A stretch of 64,000 nt of DNA from the NCBI RefSeq assembly GCF_019399895.1, contig NC_091864.1:10828001-10892000 (forward strand), in the 5' to 3' direction. Positions 49,001 to 61,842 of the stretch are shown piece after piece. The notes beneath the pieces were generated by a model. That model saw only the letters and a program-made list of their open reading frames with translations, did no database searches and was not told the origin of the DNA. Each line of letters starts with the position of its first letter. The stretch's first letter is position 1. Origin of the DNA: Cardiocondyla obscurior. Taxonomy: Eukaryota > Arthropoda > Insecta > Hymenoptera > Formicidae. The translations under genes and the position numbers were made by a program.

Positions 49001-52000
49001 CGAAGGAAATTTGCGCGATCACTTTTCGTCGTCCGACGAACGCGGCGTAACGTAACATCCTCCAAGTGATGATTATCGCATGAATTAAGTGCGCAAACAC
49101 GGCCGTCGTTGTCGCAGCACTCGCACGAGGATGTTTATCATCGGTTATCGTCGCGGTTTCGCTTCTTTGGCGCCATCGTTTCGTCGTATTTCCCGTTGCA
49201 AATCTGCGCTTTAAACGACGGCAAAAAAACCGAGACGGTGTCATTAGCGATCTCTTTCCCTCGAATCTTTCTCTTTCTTTTAATCGCTCTACTCTTTTCA
49301 AGATTTACCGTTTATTGTGCTCTCTTTCTCTCTCTTTCTTCATCTCGGTTTTGTTTCTACCTCGAGATCGCGTAACAAAGTACGAAATGCAATTTGTTCG
49401 TCATTTACGTTTTATAATAAAAAATAAAAAGATTATAAAAAAATTAGATATCAATTAAATGTAAGAATAAACATATAAAATGTTTTAAAAAATTAACGAT
49501 ACGGCTCGACACGCTCTCGATCGATTCGCTATTCGTGATGTCGTCAAAGTTCGAAATTAGAAATTAAGTGTCCAAAGCTCGCGCGCAGAACACAGAGAAT
49601 TTCTTTCGAGGGTACAATGCCAAGCAGTAGAGCATGCAAAATAACCGTAATATTTCCATGGCTCGGAGAAAGAATCTCCTAAGTACCTTTGCATTACCAC
49701 TGGGAACGGACGTTCTCGCCATATGCCCGGGACGAACCAATCTCAAGCGACAAAGACGTATGTGGTGTCAAATGCACGCGAGTACGGGACATACCAGAAC
49801 GTTTGACGTTCTCCTTGTTCCTCGCGGGGAGGGCTGGGACTGCTCTCAAAAAAAAAAGGAGTGCAATGGCTCGGAATATTTCCCGACGTCTCGGTCCGAT
49901 CGTCAACGTAAAATCACTCGGCTAAGCGGGCGAGGTTTTGCGATTGAAATTTCTATTCGAACGAATCGAATACTTATTGAAGAAGGCGTGATTTTGAGCC
50001 CCGAATGATACATATTTTCGTAAGACAGTTGCGCGCAAGGAGCGATCGGGACGAGCTCTGGCAATTCCACAGCTCGGACGAAGCCTCTAATCCAAAAGTG
50101 GAGTTGAAATTTCATGGTTGAGTCCTGCTGGCAGCCATTAACGACGCTTTCCTTTTCCATGCTCCCTTCCTCTCTCGCTTCTTCTCGCGATAATGTGCGC
50201 GAGGCATGTGTATACGTCTTTAGGCGTGGTGAGGATAGACGAGGGACCCTTAATCATCGTCCCATCCCTTCGTCAAGATGAATCGTGCATTTGTATACCC
50301 GCACCCCTTTCGCTTGCTCATAGCCCCTATCCTTGTCCTTCTCCTTGATTCGCTCTAGCTATTAGTCTTCGTCCCGCTTTCCTTTCTCTTTCGCTCTTTC
50401 TTCCCTCGGGGGTCATTCCCGGCCGTCATGGGTCTTTGTCTGTTCCCGAACCTAGTGGATAACAGTTAGGTCGCCTCGCTTGTCTTCAAGTCGAAAGGGG
50501 TTGCGTGTGGCTCGTAATATGCCTGCAATTCTCGGTACAATCACACGAAACCCTTCCGTGTTTAGCCTATGCAGCGATCCGCCCGAATCTTCTACCCGTA
50601 AGATTTACAATCTCACGCGCATTCCGGAGTCTAGGTCCAAGTGCACGACCGAGCGAAAGCAAAACCTACAAAACCGTCCCGTTTCTGTAGCTCTTTTGCC
50701 GCGATCGCATCGGCATCTCGATTATTTTATCGCGCTAATTGAATTCCAGCTGCGGCAGCTCGTCGACCGTTGACGCGCCGCCACTTGGTCTCCGATTCTT
50801 CATTTCCGTTTTTGGGCCCCGTCGTGGACGCAGATGTTCGACGAGGGCGCATCGTAAGAACTGAGAGATCGACATGCTGCACGTGGTCCTCTCATGTTAC
50901 CAATGCGACAGCGCACGGGTATAATCGGTCAGCTTAAGGACGCATTCAATTTCCTTTCACGATTTGATAGTCGATGCGTTTAACAGTTTGACCAGGCAAA
51001 ATATGTCTCGTATACGCTCGAAACACAATTTTCCAGCGGTTTTTCTTAATTTCGAAAGCCTTTTTGCCTCTCTCTCTCTCGCTCTTTTTCCGCGACATTT
51101 GATAGTAATAAATAATTAAATGGGTCGTCTCAAGTTAAAATCTCATTAAAGATGATGCGAAACTCATTGACGGTTTTATTACTTGTTAATTCCCCGTAAA
51201 CGATCCTAAGCGTTAACCGCACAACCAGCGTTATTAATTAAAATTAAACCCGCCGGACAGACGCACGCGGTATCTGTCATTAAAATATACGCCTTGTACA
51301 TCGCGATCAGTATCGCGACCAGACCGGACCGGACATACCGGCGTAACTTTTATAGCCATTTCGAGGGAAATTGGACTAAATTACGAGCGTTTGCCAAGCG
51401 CCTTGCGTTGTGTGAGACTGTATATGCGTGCTACTTGCGACCGTTAAAATTCCTCGACGATGCCTCTGGAATGCCCGTCGTTTCAACAGCAATCGAACAA
51501 TGACTCGTGATTGTTGCACGTAAGTCGACAAGCAGCGTGAGAAAAAATAATTACTTGCCACGTTTTGGGAAAAAAAAAAAAAAAAAAATACATAACCGAC
51601 TTTGTCCGTTTACGAGATCTTTCACCAAGTCGAAGTCATTCGCGGTAAAAGTATAATCGGTAACGCGTCGATTGATAGAGCGGCCGCTTAATTGTCGACT
51701 TTTCATCATGTCGTCGTCGTTCCGACAGCCGCGGGTCTATTGCAAAACCCAGTCTCGACAGCGGCTTTACAGTCGGAAGGACCGATGACTGGCAAGCGAC
51801 GAGGGGCCCTGAACCCCGTGTATAAGGTATGTACTGGTCCAGAGAGCGCCCTTGCCTTCGCTCTCCGTCAGTTTTTTCATCGTCTGCTCTCGGGCTACCG
51901 CTTTTAAAGCGATCGTCACGGGCACCGCGCTTTTACGCGGTTCTTTCTCGGCAGGTGTGCGCGCGCGCGTACCTTCTCTCGTTGTCTCTTCCTACATCGC

Positions 52001-54192
52001 GCTGCATTGTTACGAAAAAGCGATAATCGAGATAGAAAGAGACGTCCCCGTTGCATGGAAAAATTAAAAATTGGGAAAATATATAGAAAGAGGTTTTCAA
52101 TGATAGGTAGATATTTAAAAGTTTCGTGCATAATATGGACCAACATAATCCAATAAAAAGGGAGATTATCTGTGAAAAAAAGATTATGTTCGCGTATGCT
52201 AAAGATAGACAAAGGAGAAACATACTGTTTACGCCACGCAGAAGCATCCGACGCAGAGAATTACAGCCCGACGTTCGTACGTAATGAAAAACAATCGTTA
52301 TTTGCGAATGTTACATCGTAAGCCAGCGCTCGAGAAAAACTACGTTAACGAGTCCATATTAATATTTGAATGCAGACAAATTGTGCGTTCAAACACGTGT
52401 GCATTTAATGAGATCGCGGTTAAACTGAATTAAAAAATTAAGACTTCCGTGGAAAGTAATTTGTTCTCACAATCAGTTCGATTGGAACTCTGTGTCGTTT
52501 CGATAGATTTCGCGAACGAGAACCTTGAATCGGTCACGTATAAGCGAGACGGTGAGGTCTGTTTTTGTGAGTCATCGCGAATCGATTTTGACATTGATCT
52601 GTATCCGTAGATATTATAATTCACTATTTGCCTCCTTATTTCCGCTATAGCGAATGTTAAACATTGCAATCCGATTGCTGAAATCGCGCGCACATTCTCG
52701 CAGACGCCTTCGTTTCATTCTTGTACCCGACTAGCAATCTCTTTTTTTTTTTTTTTTTTTTTTCTCGTCCGACTAGAGGCAATTTGTTGGGCAATCTGTG
52801 CGCATGTGGAACACGCAGACTTTGTTCTCATCGGAAAGATGTCAATCTCGAAAAGTATTCGGGCTCAAACGATAGATCGCGACTAAACGTCAACTATGTA
52901 TTTTACATTTTTAATTGCACTTTTTATGTAATCAGAACTCGAAACTCAGATAAGTTCCTTAATTTGTTAAACATTCTTCTTTTTTCATCGAATAAATTTT
53001 ATAATCTTAATTATAATTAATTATAAATAAATTTCTACCAGCTTCACGTCGTTATATAAATTTCTACAATCGCAATTATTATGCACGCTTAATTTTCCTG
53101 CAACAGACTGTTCGTGCAAATGCTTTTTCGATGTTATAATTTTCCGTCGTAATCAAGCGTGATCAAGCTGAATGCATTGTATCTCATCTAAGATGCGTAA
53201 CCTCGCGCGCAACCTTACAACTTGCGTCAACGTTTAACGTTCAACGATTGTACATCACATCTTACGACCTGTACAGAACGATTCACGAATAATCTGCATC
53301 TTTTTAAACATTTCTGTCGTAATTTAAAGCAATACACTTTAATCTTACGTATGCAAATTTTTAATGTTTATGTAACTCAATTTAAAATACATTAAATTTA
53401 ATTAAATTAATTTTATTAAATTAGTTTTTTTTTTTTCATTTTAAACATTCTACCGTTGCCAAAATCTCATTGCTGTCCCGGTAAAATATAATTTAAATTA
53501 TAAAAAAGTTACAGCGGAACTATTTTATAAACCGAGCAAATGCAGAAACGTACGAAAGTAACGGTGAGAAACGACGTATAGGTGAATTCGAACTGCGTTA
53601 CTTTTCGAGAAGTGACGTTACCACGCGCGATTTACTCATGCAAAATCTCATGTGTGGGTACTCACCTAACGAACAGCTGTTCCTGGTTATTCACCCGCCA
53701 GGACACCACGGTAGCTCCTGCAAAATGGAAAATTGTGATGAGAATGTCGGTCGAGGAGTATCGCAGAGAAGAAAGAGGGAGGATGCCGACGGTGTCGCAC
53801 GAGGGGCCAGCCGGGCGACGTAGCGCGTCGTCGCCGTCGCTTCGAATCGCGTTTAGAGAAGAAAAGGGGATTCGAGAGCCTCGCACTCACACAAAACACG
53901 CGCGTAGGTACACGGAGGGCCGGCGATCGCACAGCAGAGCGAGGTTCGCGACGCGCGAAAAGCCTTCCGGTCATCTTGACGCCCGGCGGCGCCTCCTCTC
54001 GCGGAATTTGCGCGCGTACACGCACGCGGCACCTCCGGGTGCACACACATACACACGCATGCACACGCAACACGCACACATGAACCCAGGTACGCCCGCA
54101 ACACATACACACGCACACACACCGTGTAAATTGATGGTGCAGGTGGTGTTGTTGCCCCTGTCGAGCACGACAACGCTGGTAGCCGCTGCCAT
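37060..54192 (-). CDS. glucose-6-phosphate 1-epimerase (hexose-6-phosphate mutarotase)
   Basis: Six coding exons on the minus strand: 54192-54123, 53717-53666, 39376-39318, 39080-38743, 38426-38118 and 37068-37060. Every junction is GT-AG with matching phase, giving 278 aa, the family length. The chain reads MAAATSVVVLDRGNN, GATVVSWRVNNQEQLFVS, then KKAIRGGIPFVFPQFG, PPHGFARIIRW, LLHTYFKV and MICVESGHV. His72, His149 and Glu253 are the expected sugar-binding and catalytic residues of this galactose-mutarotase-like fold. Family knowledge: the enzyme interconverts alpha and beta glucose 6-phosphate in the cytosol. Odd: intron 2 is 14.3 kb, and the last coding exon supplies only Val, Met and the stop. 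PPHGF replaces the commoner PQHGF. Confidence 0.9.
44924..44984 (+). repeat. CAG triplet repeat with TAG interruptions
   Basis: About 20 triplets, mostly CAG, with TAG interruptions, inside the large epimerase intron. Read as AGC this gives a poly-serine frame, which is not supported as a gene. Confidence 0.92.
52742..52763. repeat. poly-T tract (22 bases)
   Basis: Uninterrupted T run in the epimerase intron; no retroelement 3' end was recognised next to it. Confidence 0.9.
54041..54122. repeat. CA/GT-rich microsatellite at the start of epimerase intron 1
   Basis: Imperfect CA repeats in two blocks, 54041-54080 and 54101-54122. On the transcribed strand the intron opens GTGTGTGTGC, so the repeat abuts the donor site of the first coding exon (54123). 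Confidence 0.88.
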
Positions 54193-55205
54193 GTTTGAGC
54201 CGCGAATGCGCTGCCGGCCGGTCGCTCGACGCTGCCAACCTTTGTCCGACGCCCTCGACTCGCCCCCACCCGCGCATCGGAAGGCGCCATCTCTGCAGAG
54301 ACTGGACAACTCCACGTTATCGGCCAGTTTTCTTGAGTGTGCAAGAATAATTATCGATCGAGAGTGATCTTGGAACGTTGCACAGGTTCAAGCGGTAGTC
54401 TTTGGCGGGCGCGCGACTCATAATCAGATCAGGTTACACCTATGTAACAATGTGTTGTTTGTCTACCGACAAGTTGTTACATCGTAGTTACGTATCCGTC
54501 GTCAACCTGTGCGCGTACTCTCGTGGAAGTCGAGCCAGGTAAGCTGGAGTCGACAAACGGTACAGCGCCGTGCTGCTTGTCGACTGTCGATCTTCAAACT
54601 GACGATTGAAAGTGCTACACTAGTACTGTCGTTTCCAGACGCGGTGTAATTGACTGACACGTAACGTCCTCTGCTCGTTAAGAAATCCGAATGCGCGGCA
54701 ATATTCCTCCAGGTACTCGATCGCGTTGAATATTTCGTTTACGCGGTAATAATTCGAAAAGTCGCGCGCTGAGTTTGATATCGATGCTTGCAATATCGCT
54801 GTAGGATCAATTCTGTTTTGTTAACGTTTGTAAAGACAATTGCGGAACGACGCGTTCGTAGACGAGTGTAAAATTTTCGAAAGAGACTATGGCGAGTTTA
54901 CAATCGGCTCGATAAGCGAGCATGCGGTGACCGAGACTGTCGAGTGGCCGGTGAAAAGTTTGACGAACTGGGCGCGGTGAGGTCGGGAAAATCCAAGAAA
55001 AATTAGTGCCTTCCTTACCGAAATCGTTGAAGAGAGCGATCGAGATTCGAGACGCGGTGCAGCGGCCATGATTGTCGGCGAGGACAGCGGCAACGGCGTG
55101 CGTTAGACGTGGCAGCGTCGCGTTGGCCGCGGCGGCGGCGCACCAGTGGGACGTGCTGTGCGCTGTGCTGCTTGATAGATAGCCCCGCGTTCTTCCACCA
55201 CGGTG

Positions 55206-55403
55206 ATGTGTCGTCGTTCACCGCTGTGCTACCGTGCCAGCGTCGCGTCGCCGTGCTGTGCAAGTTCACCGGGTAATACGGAGTACGGTCGCGCGTCAGC
55301 AGCGGCGTCAGCGGCGGCGGCGACGACGACCACGGCAACAACGACGACCACAACGGCGACCGGCGTCGACGACGACGACGATAGCGGCGCGTGCCGCGAT
55401 TAA
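55206..55403 (+). CDS. possible upstream open reading frame in the FERM gene leader
   Basis: ATG at 55206 to TAA at 55401-55403, 65 codons, in the same frame as the FERM start at 55485 but closed by the stop. The second half is Ala/Thr/Asp low-complexity from triplet repeats. If the transcript starts upstream, it could lower translation of the main frame. Peptide function is unlikely. Confidence 0.3.
   Translation: MCRRSPLCYRASVASPCCASSPGNTEYGRASAAASAAAATTTTATTTTTTATGVDDDDDSGACRD
55300..55384 (+). repeat. degenerate GC-rich triplet repeat
   Basis: Runs of GGC, GAC, CAG and ACG triplets, coding Ala-, Thr- and Asp-runs in one frame, in the presumed 5' leader. Confidence 0.8.
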
Positions 55404-55484
55404 TAAACGGGCAGTGTGTGGTGCTGTGGGGGTAGAGACGATGACGGCCGGGGGGATAATTTGGGTGGCGACTTGAGGGCAGAA

Positions 55485-55580
55485 ATGTTGAAATTCGGCA
55501 GCAAGAGCGACGTGACGGTGGTGCATCGCGCCACTATTCGACTGTTCGACGACAACGAAATCATCTACTGCGACTTTCAG
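55485..55580 (+). CDS. first coding exon of a FERM-domain protein (FRMD3/5-like), partial
   Basis: 32 codons from the first in-frame ATG to a clean donor (TTTCAG/GTAAGA). The peptide starts MLKFGSKSD and runs into ATIRLFDDNEIIYCDFQ, the first beta-strands of a FERM F1 lobe, most like FRMD3/FRMD5 (family pattern CTIRLLDDSEI). An in-frame TAA at 55401-55403 supports the start. No following exon was found up to 64000, so the rest lies outside. Family knowledge: FERM modules link membrane proteins or lipids to the cortical cytoskeleton. The subfamily is uncertain because only 32 residues are visible. Confidence 0.7.
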
Positions 55581-57117
55581 GTAAGATTCGCTTCGCTTCG
55601 CGCGATTCCTCTCGCTTACTACCCCTACGAGAGCGAGTCTCTTTCTCTTGTTCTCGTTTGCCTACGCATTGTCATTCACGAGCATCGAACGGTAGATTCG
55701 CGAGCATATTATTTAATTTTCCGTTCTCCGAATTTTTCTCGCCTTTCTTGCGTCAGATCCAATCAGGATTCTCGAATCCAGGAACCGTGCATGCTAGAAG
55801 ATTCTAACGTTTGTCGCAATGTAAGCCATTTCATCGTGCGATCGCGGCTTTGAAAAATTTCAGCACACTGTTTGTTAATAATTCTTGTCCCACTTCTCAC
55901 TTCTTTCTCATTTGCATGGTTATCAATCAATTTGCGCTCTGCCTAACAAAAATTTCCAGAAAGATTATTATTATTACCGTAGTTTCGAATTTTCAACATT
56001 ATTTTTATGTAACTAATTTACGATTATAATTTGCACAGTTGCACAAATTCACATTAAACTCCGATTAGAATTTAAATTATTTAAACGTGTTTTTTAATTT
56101 CATTCCCCAAACTTTTAATTTCTTGGAAATGGAAAACAAAGGCTATCGTTGCTTTGATATCTTACGAAAAGAAAGACGAAGCTGATCGCGTGAGCGTCGT
56201 CAGAAAACGATAAGCGAGAAGCTGGACATTCAAATACAGCGTGATACAAATACGCAAATGTGCTCTTATCTACAAAACTAATCGCGCGAGTATACATATA
56301 GTAATTTTAAGTTTGACCAGTGGTGAACAAAGCACTTTCTTTTTTGTTAAAACGGCAAGGTTTTTCTTATGATAAGTGCTCGGCATATTAATATAATATT
56401 GACGAATTCAACAGATTATTGCATAATCGATAATATCTTTTCGCGTTTTGTCCAGCTACTGGGTCAATGGCGCTTAATGACGGACACATTTCGAATCGCA
56501 TTTTGCGTATCGTATTTTATTTGCACGAGAAACCGAGAAAAAGGAAAACAAAATTGAAAGAAGGGAGCGGAGATATGGGAAATGTAAACCTGCTTTTGCG
56601 CCAGAAATGATTACTGCATCATTTAGAAATTCGAAATAACGTGACGAAAGAATCGAACTTACGTCATGTTAACTCACGGGAGAAAATAAACGACGCAACA
56701 AGCGTCATCTTTATTGAAATATACTCAAGTATGAATATTGAGATAGTTTTATGCGAAAACTTTGCCGTTACGACTTGTATTATATCTTACTTTATTTGTC
56801 CGCATATTGCTTTACGAGTATGTAAACGCATATCGTGCGTTTATGGACTGATCCGCGTGGCAATTTATTGAAACAAACGCCGTCCCTGGTATCGATTGCG
56901 ACATTTATTTGGGATATGTGTCCGTCTGACCGATTATTTTTCCTTCCGCTCCACGTGTCACTCGCATCTTCCGTCGCGTTTGTCTTTCGATTAATTCCAG
57001 AGATTGAGCAGATGAACACGAGGGTGATGTCGCGTTCGTGGGTCCTTTTAACGCTGCGACACGGTTTGGATCGATTCCAGAAAACCGTCTCTACACGCGG
57101 TCTGTCAAAAACGCTCA

Positions 57118-57119
<2 letters not shown>

Positions 57120-57168
<49 letters not shown>
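57120..57168. repeat. (TC)n microsatellite
   Basis: About 23 nearly uninterrupted TC units. Confidence 0.95.
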
Positions 57169-57172
<4 letters not shown>

Positions 57173-60100
57173 CTTAATTATTTGAGCTGAACGTGCTTAA
57201 AGCTAGAACAAAGAATTGCACGATTCGCGTTGTAACATATTAATTAAATTTAATTCCTTATTACGTTAATACTTGTCTCAAGTCGTTTTCCCGTGCACGA
57301 CAGACTTCTGAAATGTATAACTTTGTATCGATTTACTCTCGTTGCACGTTCCACGAACGATCGCCGTTCGAGTCTTCGGTCTGTGGTTACGCAAGCGGCC
57401 GAGGAATATTCCGATGAATTAATATCGCCATCCCCTTAAATAGTCTCGCGTGTCGTTTGTACGATACGCTGCGGTATTTATCCCTTTACCTTTTCACATA
57501 ACGTGCGCGGAGTTGTCGATCGGAATTGATTAAAACCCCTTCCTTCCTTCCTTCCCGTGAATATTCTCTTCCGGGATTCTGACGAGATTATCATCCTTAG
57601 GATATGCGGAAATGAAGTCGCGTGTAACGGCCGACAACGTCGATCGGTTCGTTTCTCTTCATTAGACGCGCTCGGTTCATAGGTGCACTCGTTGCGACCG
57701 CGGAAAACAGAGGACGGCACGGCACGTCACATGAATATTACGATGGAATAATTGGCAAGCGGCCACATCGAAACAAACCGATAGAGAGGAGAGAGTGGAG
57801 TGGAAAACCGTTGCGTCGCGAACGAACGAGAGGGTTGGTTATTGTGCGCATTAAAAGCCAATAAAATCTTTTTGGGCTTCGTTGACTGTTGATACAACCG
57901 TTAGGCGCAGATCTGCTACCAGTATATGTTTTCGAACGGGAATACATTTCCCGCTGATTCGTTTTCCGAAGGTTTAATTAACGGCAAAGAAAAACAAGGG
58001 CAAAAACGGCCAACAACTCGAATATTCGTGTGTTTTTCTGCGAGGGCCATTCATGGAAAAACTGACGGTATCTCGAAAGCAGGTTTTTCCCCAATTACCC
58101 TTTACGAGAATTAATCTTTTAAGAGATACGATTTCTATATACGCTTTATATGGTGTTTGATCGCGTAACAAAAATATCTGCATAATGCGGTAAATTCAAC
58201 GAGGAACGCGTGTGTCCATCGCCAAGTTACTCGATAGTAGCTCGCCAAAAATTTAACTAAAAACGCACGATCGAGTGTTCGTCTCGCGGAATATTTTCTT
58301 TGCTTGTTTTCAATTTTGCATATTTATCTTTCGTTACCATCTCGTAGGTGTAACGAAATGCCTCGGATCCGACACGGAATAGTTTAATGAAAAGTGGGAT
58401 GAGCTTGCTATTTTGCGGAGAGTTAAGGTTCGCTCTTTACTAGGGATTTCTTTTCGCTATTCGATAAGGATAAACCATTGTGTGATCTAATTTGTGGGTG
58501 AATTTGTTCCCGTTGTATTAGCGCGGTCCATTTGGCACGGCGCGCCCCGATATCCGTAAATTACCGCGGACGACGTCATTTCACGCCTAAAAGTATCTCG
58601 AAAGGCTTCAGGTTGTCATTACGCATGCTCGCCTTGTCGCGCTCAATCTCACCCCGGAAAAATAAAACCGATAATAATTCTCAACCTCTTTTGAACGGCA
58701 ACAAGGCGGTCCGCAACATGCCAAAGTAAATGTCATAAATAAAAGGCCGAATTGAGCAGCCGCGAGATAAAAGTAGGTGCTACATGTATGTACGTACATT
58801 CATACATACTCGCGCGGAGAAACGACAGACTTTCGGGCAAGTTCGCATTGTACGTACATACGCGTAATGTGATTTATTTCGTATGCGCAACTTTATAAGA
58901 TCCGCTACGTAATCGTGTATGTGTACGTACATAAATGACCCAAGTCTCACGTAGTCATATATGTACATTTATACATATTATACTATTCGCGTGAAATAAA
59001 CTTTCTTTCTACGCGTGGCAACAATTTTGTTTATTCGCGCAATTCATCCATCTTATTTGGACCGAGTTGAAACGCAGAGCCGATCTTGCGATCGAGATTA
59101 CATAAATGTATATTCGTGAATACAAAGTTCAACAGATCTCCTTTCGCAAACAACAGTGCCTATAAGAGCCCCTGTGTCTGGTCTGGAGGTACAGGGTCAC
59201 TAGGCTACGAATCAATGATCGCCGCTCTCTTATAGTTCTTACTAGTCCCCTGTTAGCGTAGTGGTGGCACTTGAATTATTACCATTAAATGCAAATTTCC
59301 TGGCAATGATACCGCACAATTGTTGATCGACTTTGTACTTTGAAACTCGCAATTTTCTAGAGGTCTTTGCAAATTTACTGTGTCTCGTGTAGTATAAAAA
59401 TAAAAAGTAGCCTTTACGTATTGGACGGCAAACGAATAAAGAAAATTATTACGTTGGAAGAAAAGAAAAAAAAACACAAATGGATATTTAACTAAAATGC
59501 ATGATTTTCAAACAAATAAAGTCAATAATTAAAATTTTTCGCAATTGTGTTACAAGTTTAATTAGATAGTGCGAATAAAACGAACAAAATAGTTCTTGAT
59601 ATAAATTTTCGTATCGTTTACCCTTTTTATTTGCCATATTTATGCGATAGGTACTACAAAGGTGAGTTAGGAAAGTTACGTAGCTCGGATTAGCTTTGCA
59701 AAGAATTTAAAGTACGTTTCTCACTCTGACGACCCAGCTTAAGATAGTCTCTTCGTGCAGCATACATACATTGCGCATTGGAATTTAAATTTTTTACATC
59801 GTTCGTTTCAAGTGCGTTTCAGAAAGTGCTTATTCGTATATGACTTTATATATCTTTTATTTATAATTTTCTTACGGACTTCTTGCGCAAATTAAACGCG
59901 TGTCGATCGATTTCTCACGAGATAAAAAAAATAATTCTCATATATTTTTAAAAGACACAAAATAATTTTTAAGATATTGATAGACTGAGAATTTTCGCGC
60001 ATTTTTACAATCCGTTAAATTTACCAAAGTATATATCCGCGTGTAACCAATATAAATAATCTAAAAACAGCAGGTGTATCGATTATCTCGTTCCTTGACA

Positions 60101-61842
60101 CTGCCTATGTATTTCCGGTCAATGTATGCAAATCCTTCGATTAAATAAATTTTGTATGCGCGCGTTTATATTAATATTCTGTATTTCATATTATAATTAT
60201 CTTTTGCGCTTATTTATTATTCATAGCTTTAATTTGCCACTTAATTACTCATATTGTTTTACCAAATCAGTTAATATCCAAATAACGCGATGAAAAAGTC
60301 TTTTCTCGTCGTAATGCAAAGTGCCACCATCGTGTTTCGCGTCGAGAGTACTTGACCGACATTTGTCACAATTAGAGAGACCGATGACTTTTAATGCAAT
60401 TATGTAATACTATAAATTCGTGGTTATCTATCTCTCTAATATTGTTATCAACTGCAAAAGGAAATTGATAGAATTAAAAGTTAAATCGTGAGGTAGGTCT
60501 CCCGTTCTGAAAACTCATGGTCGACTTGTTCGATCTTGAACTACTGCTGCACGTGGCAGAGACTCGTTCTATTTACGCTGGAAATTGAGCTCAAAGCACG
60601 CATAATGTGTAAGAAGCTTAGAGAAGAATGCTAATGCAACCTTATATCTCTTATTGTATTGCTTTAGTGACAAGATTAACTTTGGTGCAGATAATGCGGG
60701 TCTCATTTCTACTTTTTTCTCATATGTGTACGATGGTACCTACGCTAAAGATATGACTTTGCATTTGAGTTTTTATTTTCGCGAAATTGTAGGTATAATT
60801 TCTTTATTATTTAATTCCTTCGAACAAATAAAAAGGCGATTTACATACGAAAAGGGTGAAACTTTTGATAAAAGATAAGAACGTTGTTTCGAATTCAAGT
60901 CTGCAAGCACTGCGGGCGATTGGCATTTTCGTACCTATAGCACGAGTTTCGTATTGTTCGCGAGGGTAGTAGTATGTTGTACGCCTTGTCGTCGATCTTG
61001 GACGAGCAAATAACTCGTGGTAGACTGCCGTAGCTCGCCTCTATTAATATACAATAACTCTAACATTGCACATTGAGTTCCTTGCACACTTTTCGTTTGC
61101 GTCTTCGTATGGAACAAAAAGGAGAACGTGCGCGGTTTGTCGCGTAGCCCTTGACACCGCTAAAAACACTCGACGTGACCTGGACCGATTGTCAAACAAA
61201 CGACCGCCGGCGTCTTGCGAAAAACTTTTGTGCAGCCTCGCGGCTCGTATTTCAGTCTGCCTGATCCGTACGTAGTAAAGTCCCCCCAAAGTCGTAATCA
61301 TTATGGTGAAATATTCAATTTCATTCCCGATACGAGAGTTATTTTGGGACGTGGCATTTCGTGGCGCCGCGGAAATGGTTCGTTCAACAGTGGCCCGCGG
61401 AGAAATTTGCATTTACAAAAATGCAAAGTGTGAAATTCTGCCTCTCGTGTTTAATTGCCATACATGCACGTGCTTCACATCGTGGTGCAACGTGGTTATT
61501 TTCAATATCACCGGATATAGGTAAAAGCAAACGTGTAAAAAAATATGCTTTTGTCTAACGTTAATAAGTTGCTAGTGTTAAAAGTTAACGATGACTTGTA
61601 AAGTTCCAGTCAGTCTTTAGTGATTTTCAAATGCGTCCATAATCGATATGGAAATTTTTCTTACTTTTGGTATGATTAAAAGATGATTTTTTTTTTAATT
61701 AATTTACAGACAAGTAGCGTTTCAAAATGTATTAATGGCAGTTTTAATTATACTAGAAGAAACCATGCACGAGTTACGCGTGCGCTATTTTTTTTAAGAG
61801 ACTCCAATTACACACAACAAAAAAAAAAATTATGCGACTTAC

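Larger units (their letters stand above)
39377..53665 (-). other. 14.3-kb intron 2 of the epimerase gene
   Basis: Bounded by donor GTTAG/GTGAGT (exon end 53666) and acceptor TTTCAG (exon start 39376). Much of it is CpG- and GC-richer than the flanking spacers and contains many overlapping open frames on both strands, none with recognised domains. Low-complexity patches: purine-rich 41490-41720, A/G-rich 42534-42580, CAG/TAG triplets 44924-44984, poly-T 52742-52763. No transposase, reverse transcriptase, tRNA or nested gene was recognised. Confidence 0.7.
54193..55484. promoter_or_regulatory. divergent promoter region of the epimerase and the FERM gene
   Basis: About 1.3 kb between the two start codons, CpG-rich near both. 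It contains a 41-bp inverted repeat at 54442-54482, a triplet-rich leader segment (55300-55384) and a short upstream open frame (55206-55403) preceding the FERM start. Transcription start sites could not be fixed. Confidence 0.5.

Noticed and set aside
53582..54367. 261-codon plus-strand open frame
   Set aside because: It begins at GTG rather than ATG, overlaps the first two epimerase exons antisense, and is His/Arg/Thr low-complexity from the CA repeat.
59163..59235. Nine-base inverted repeat CTATAAGAG / CTCTTATAG with a loop of about 60 bases
   Set aside because: Short arms, long loop and no supporting motif; expected by chance in a window this size.
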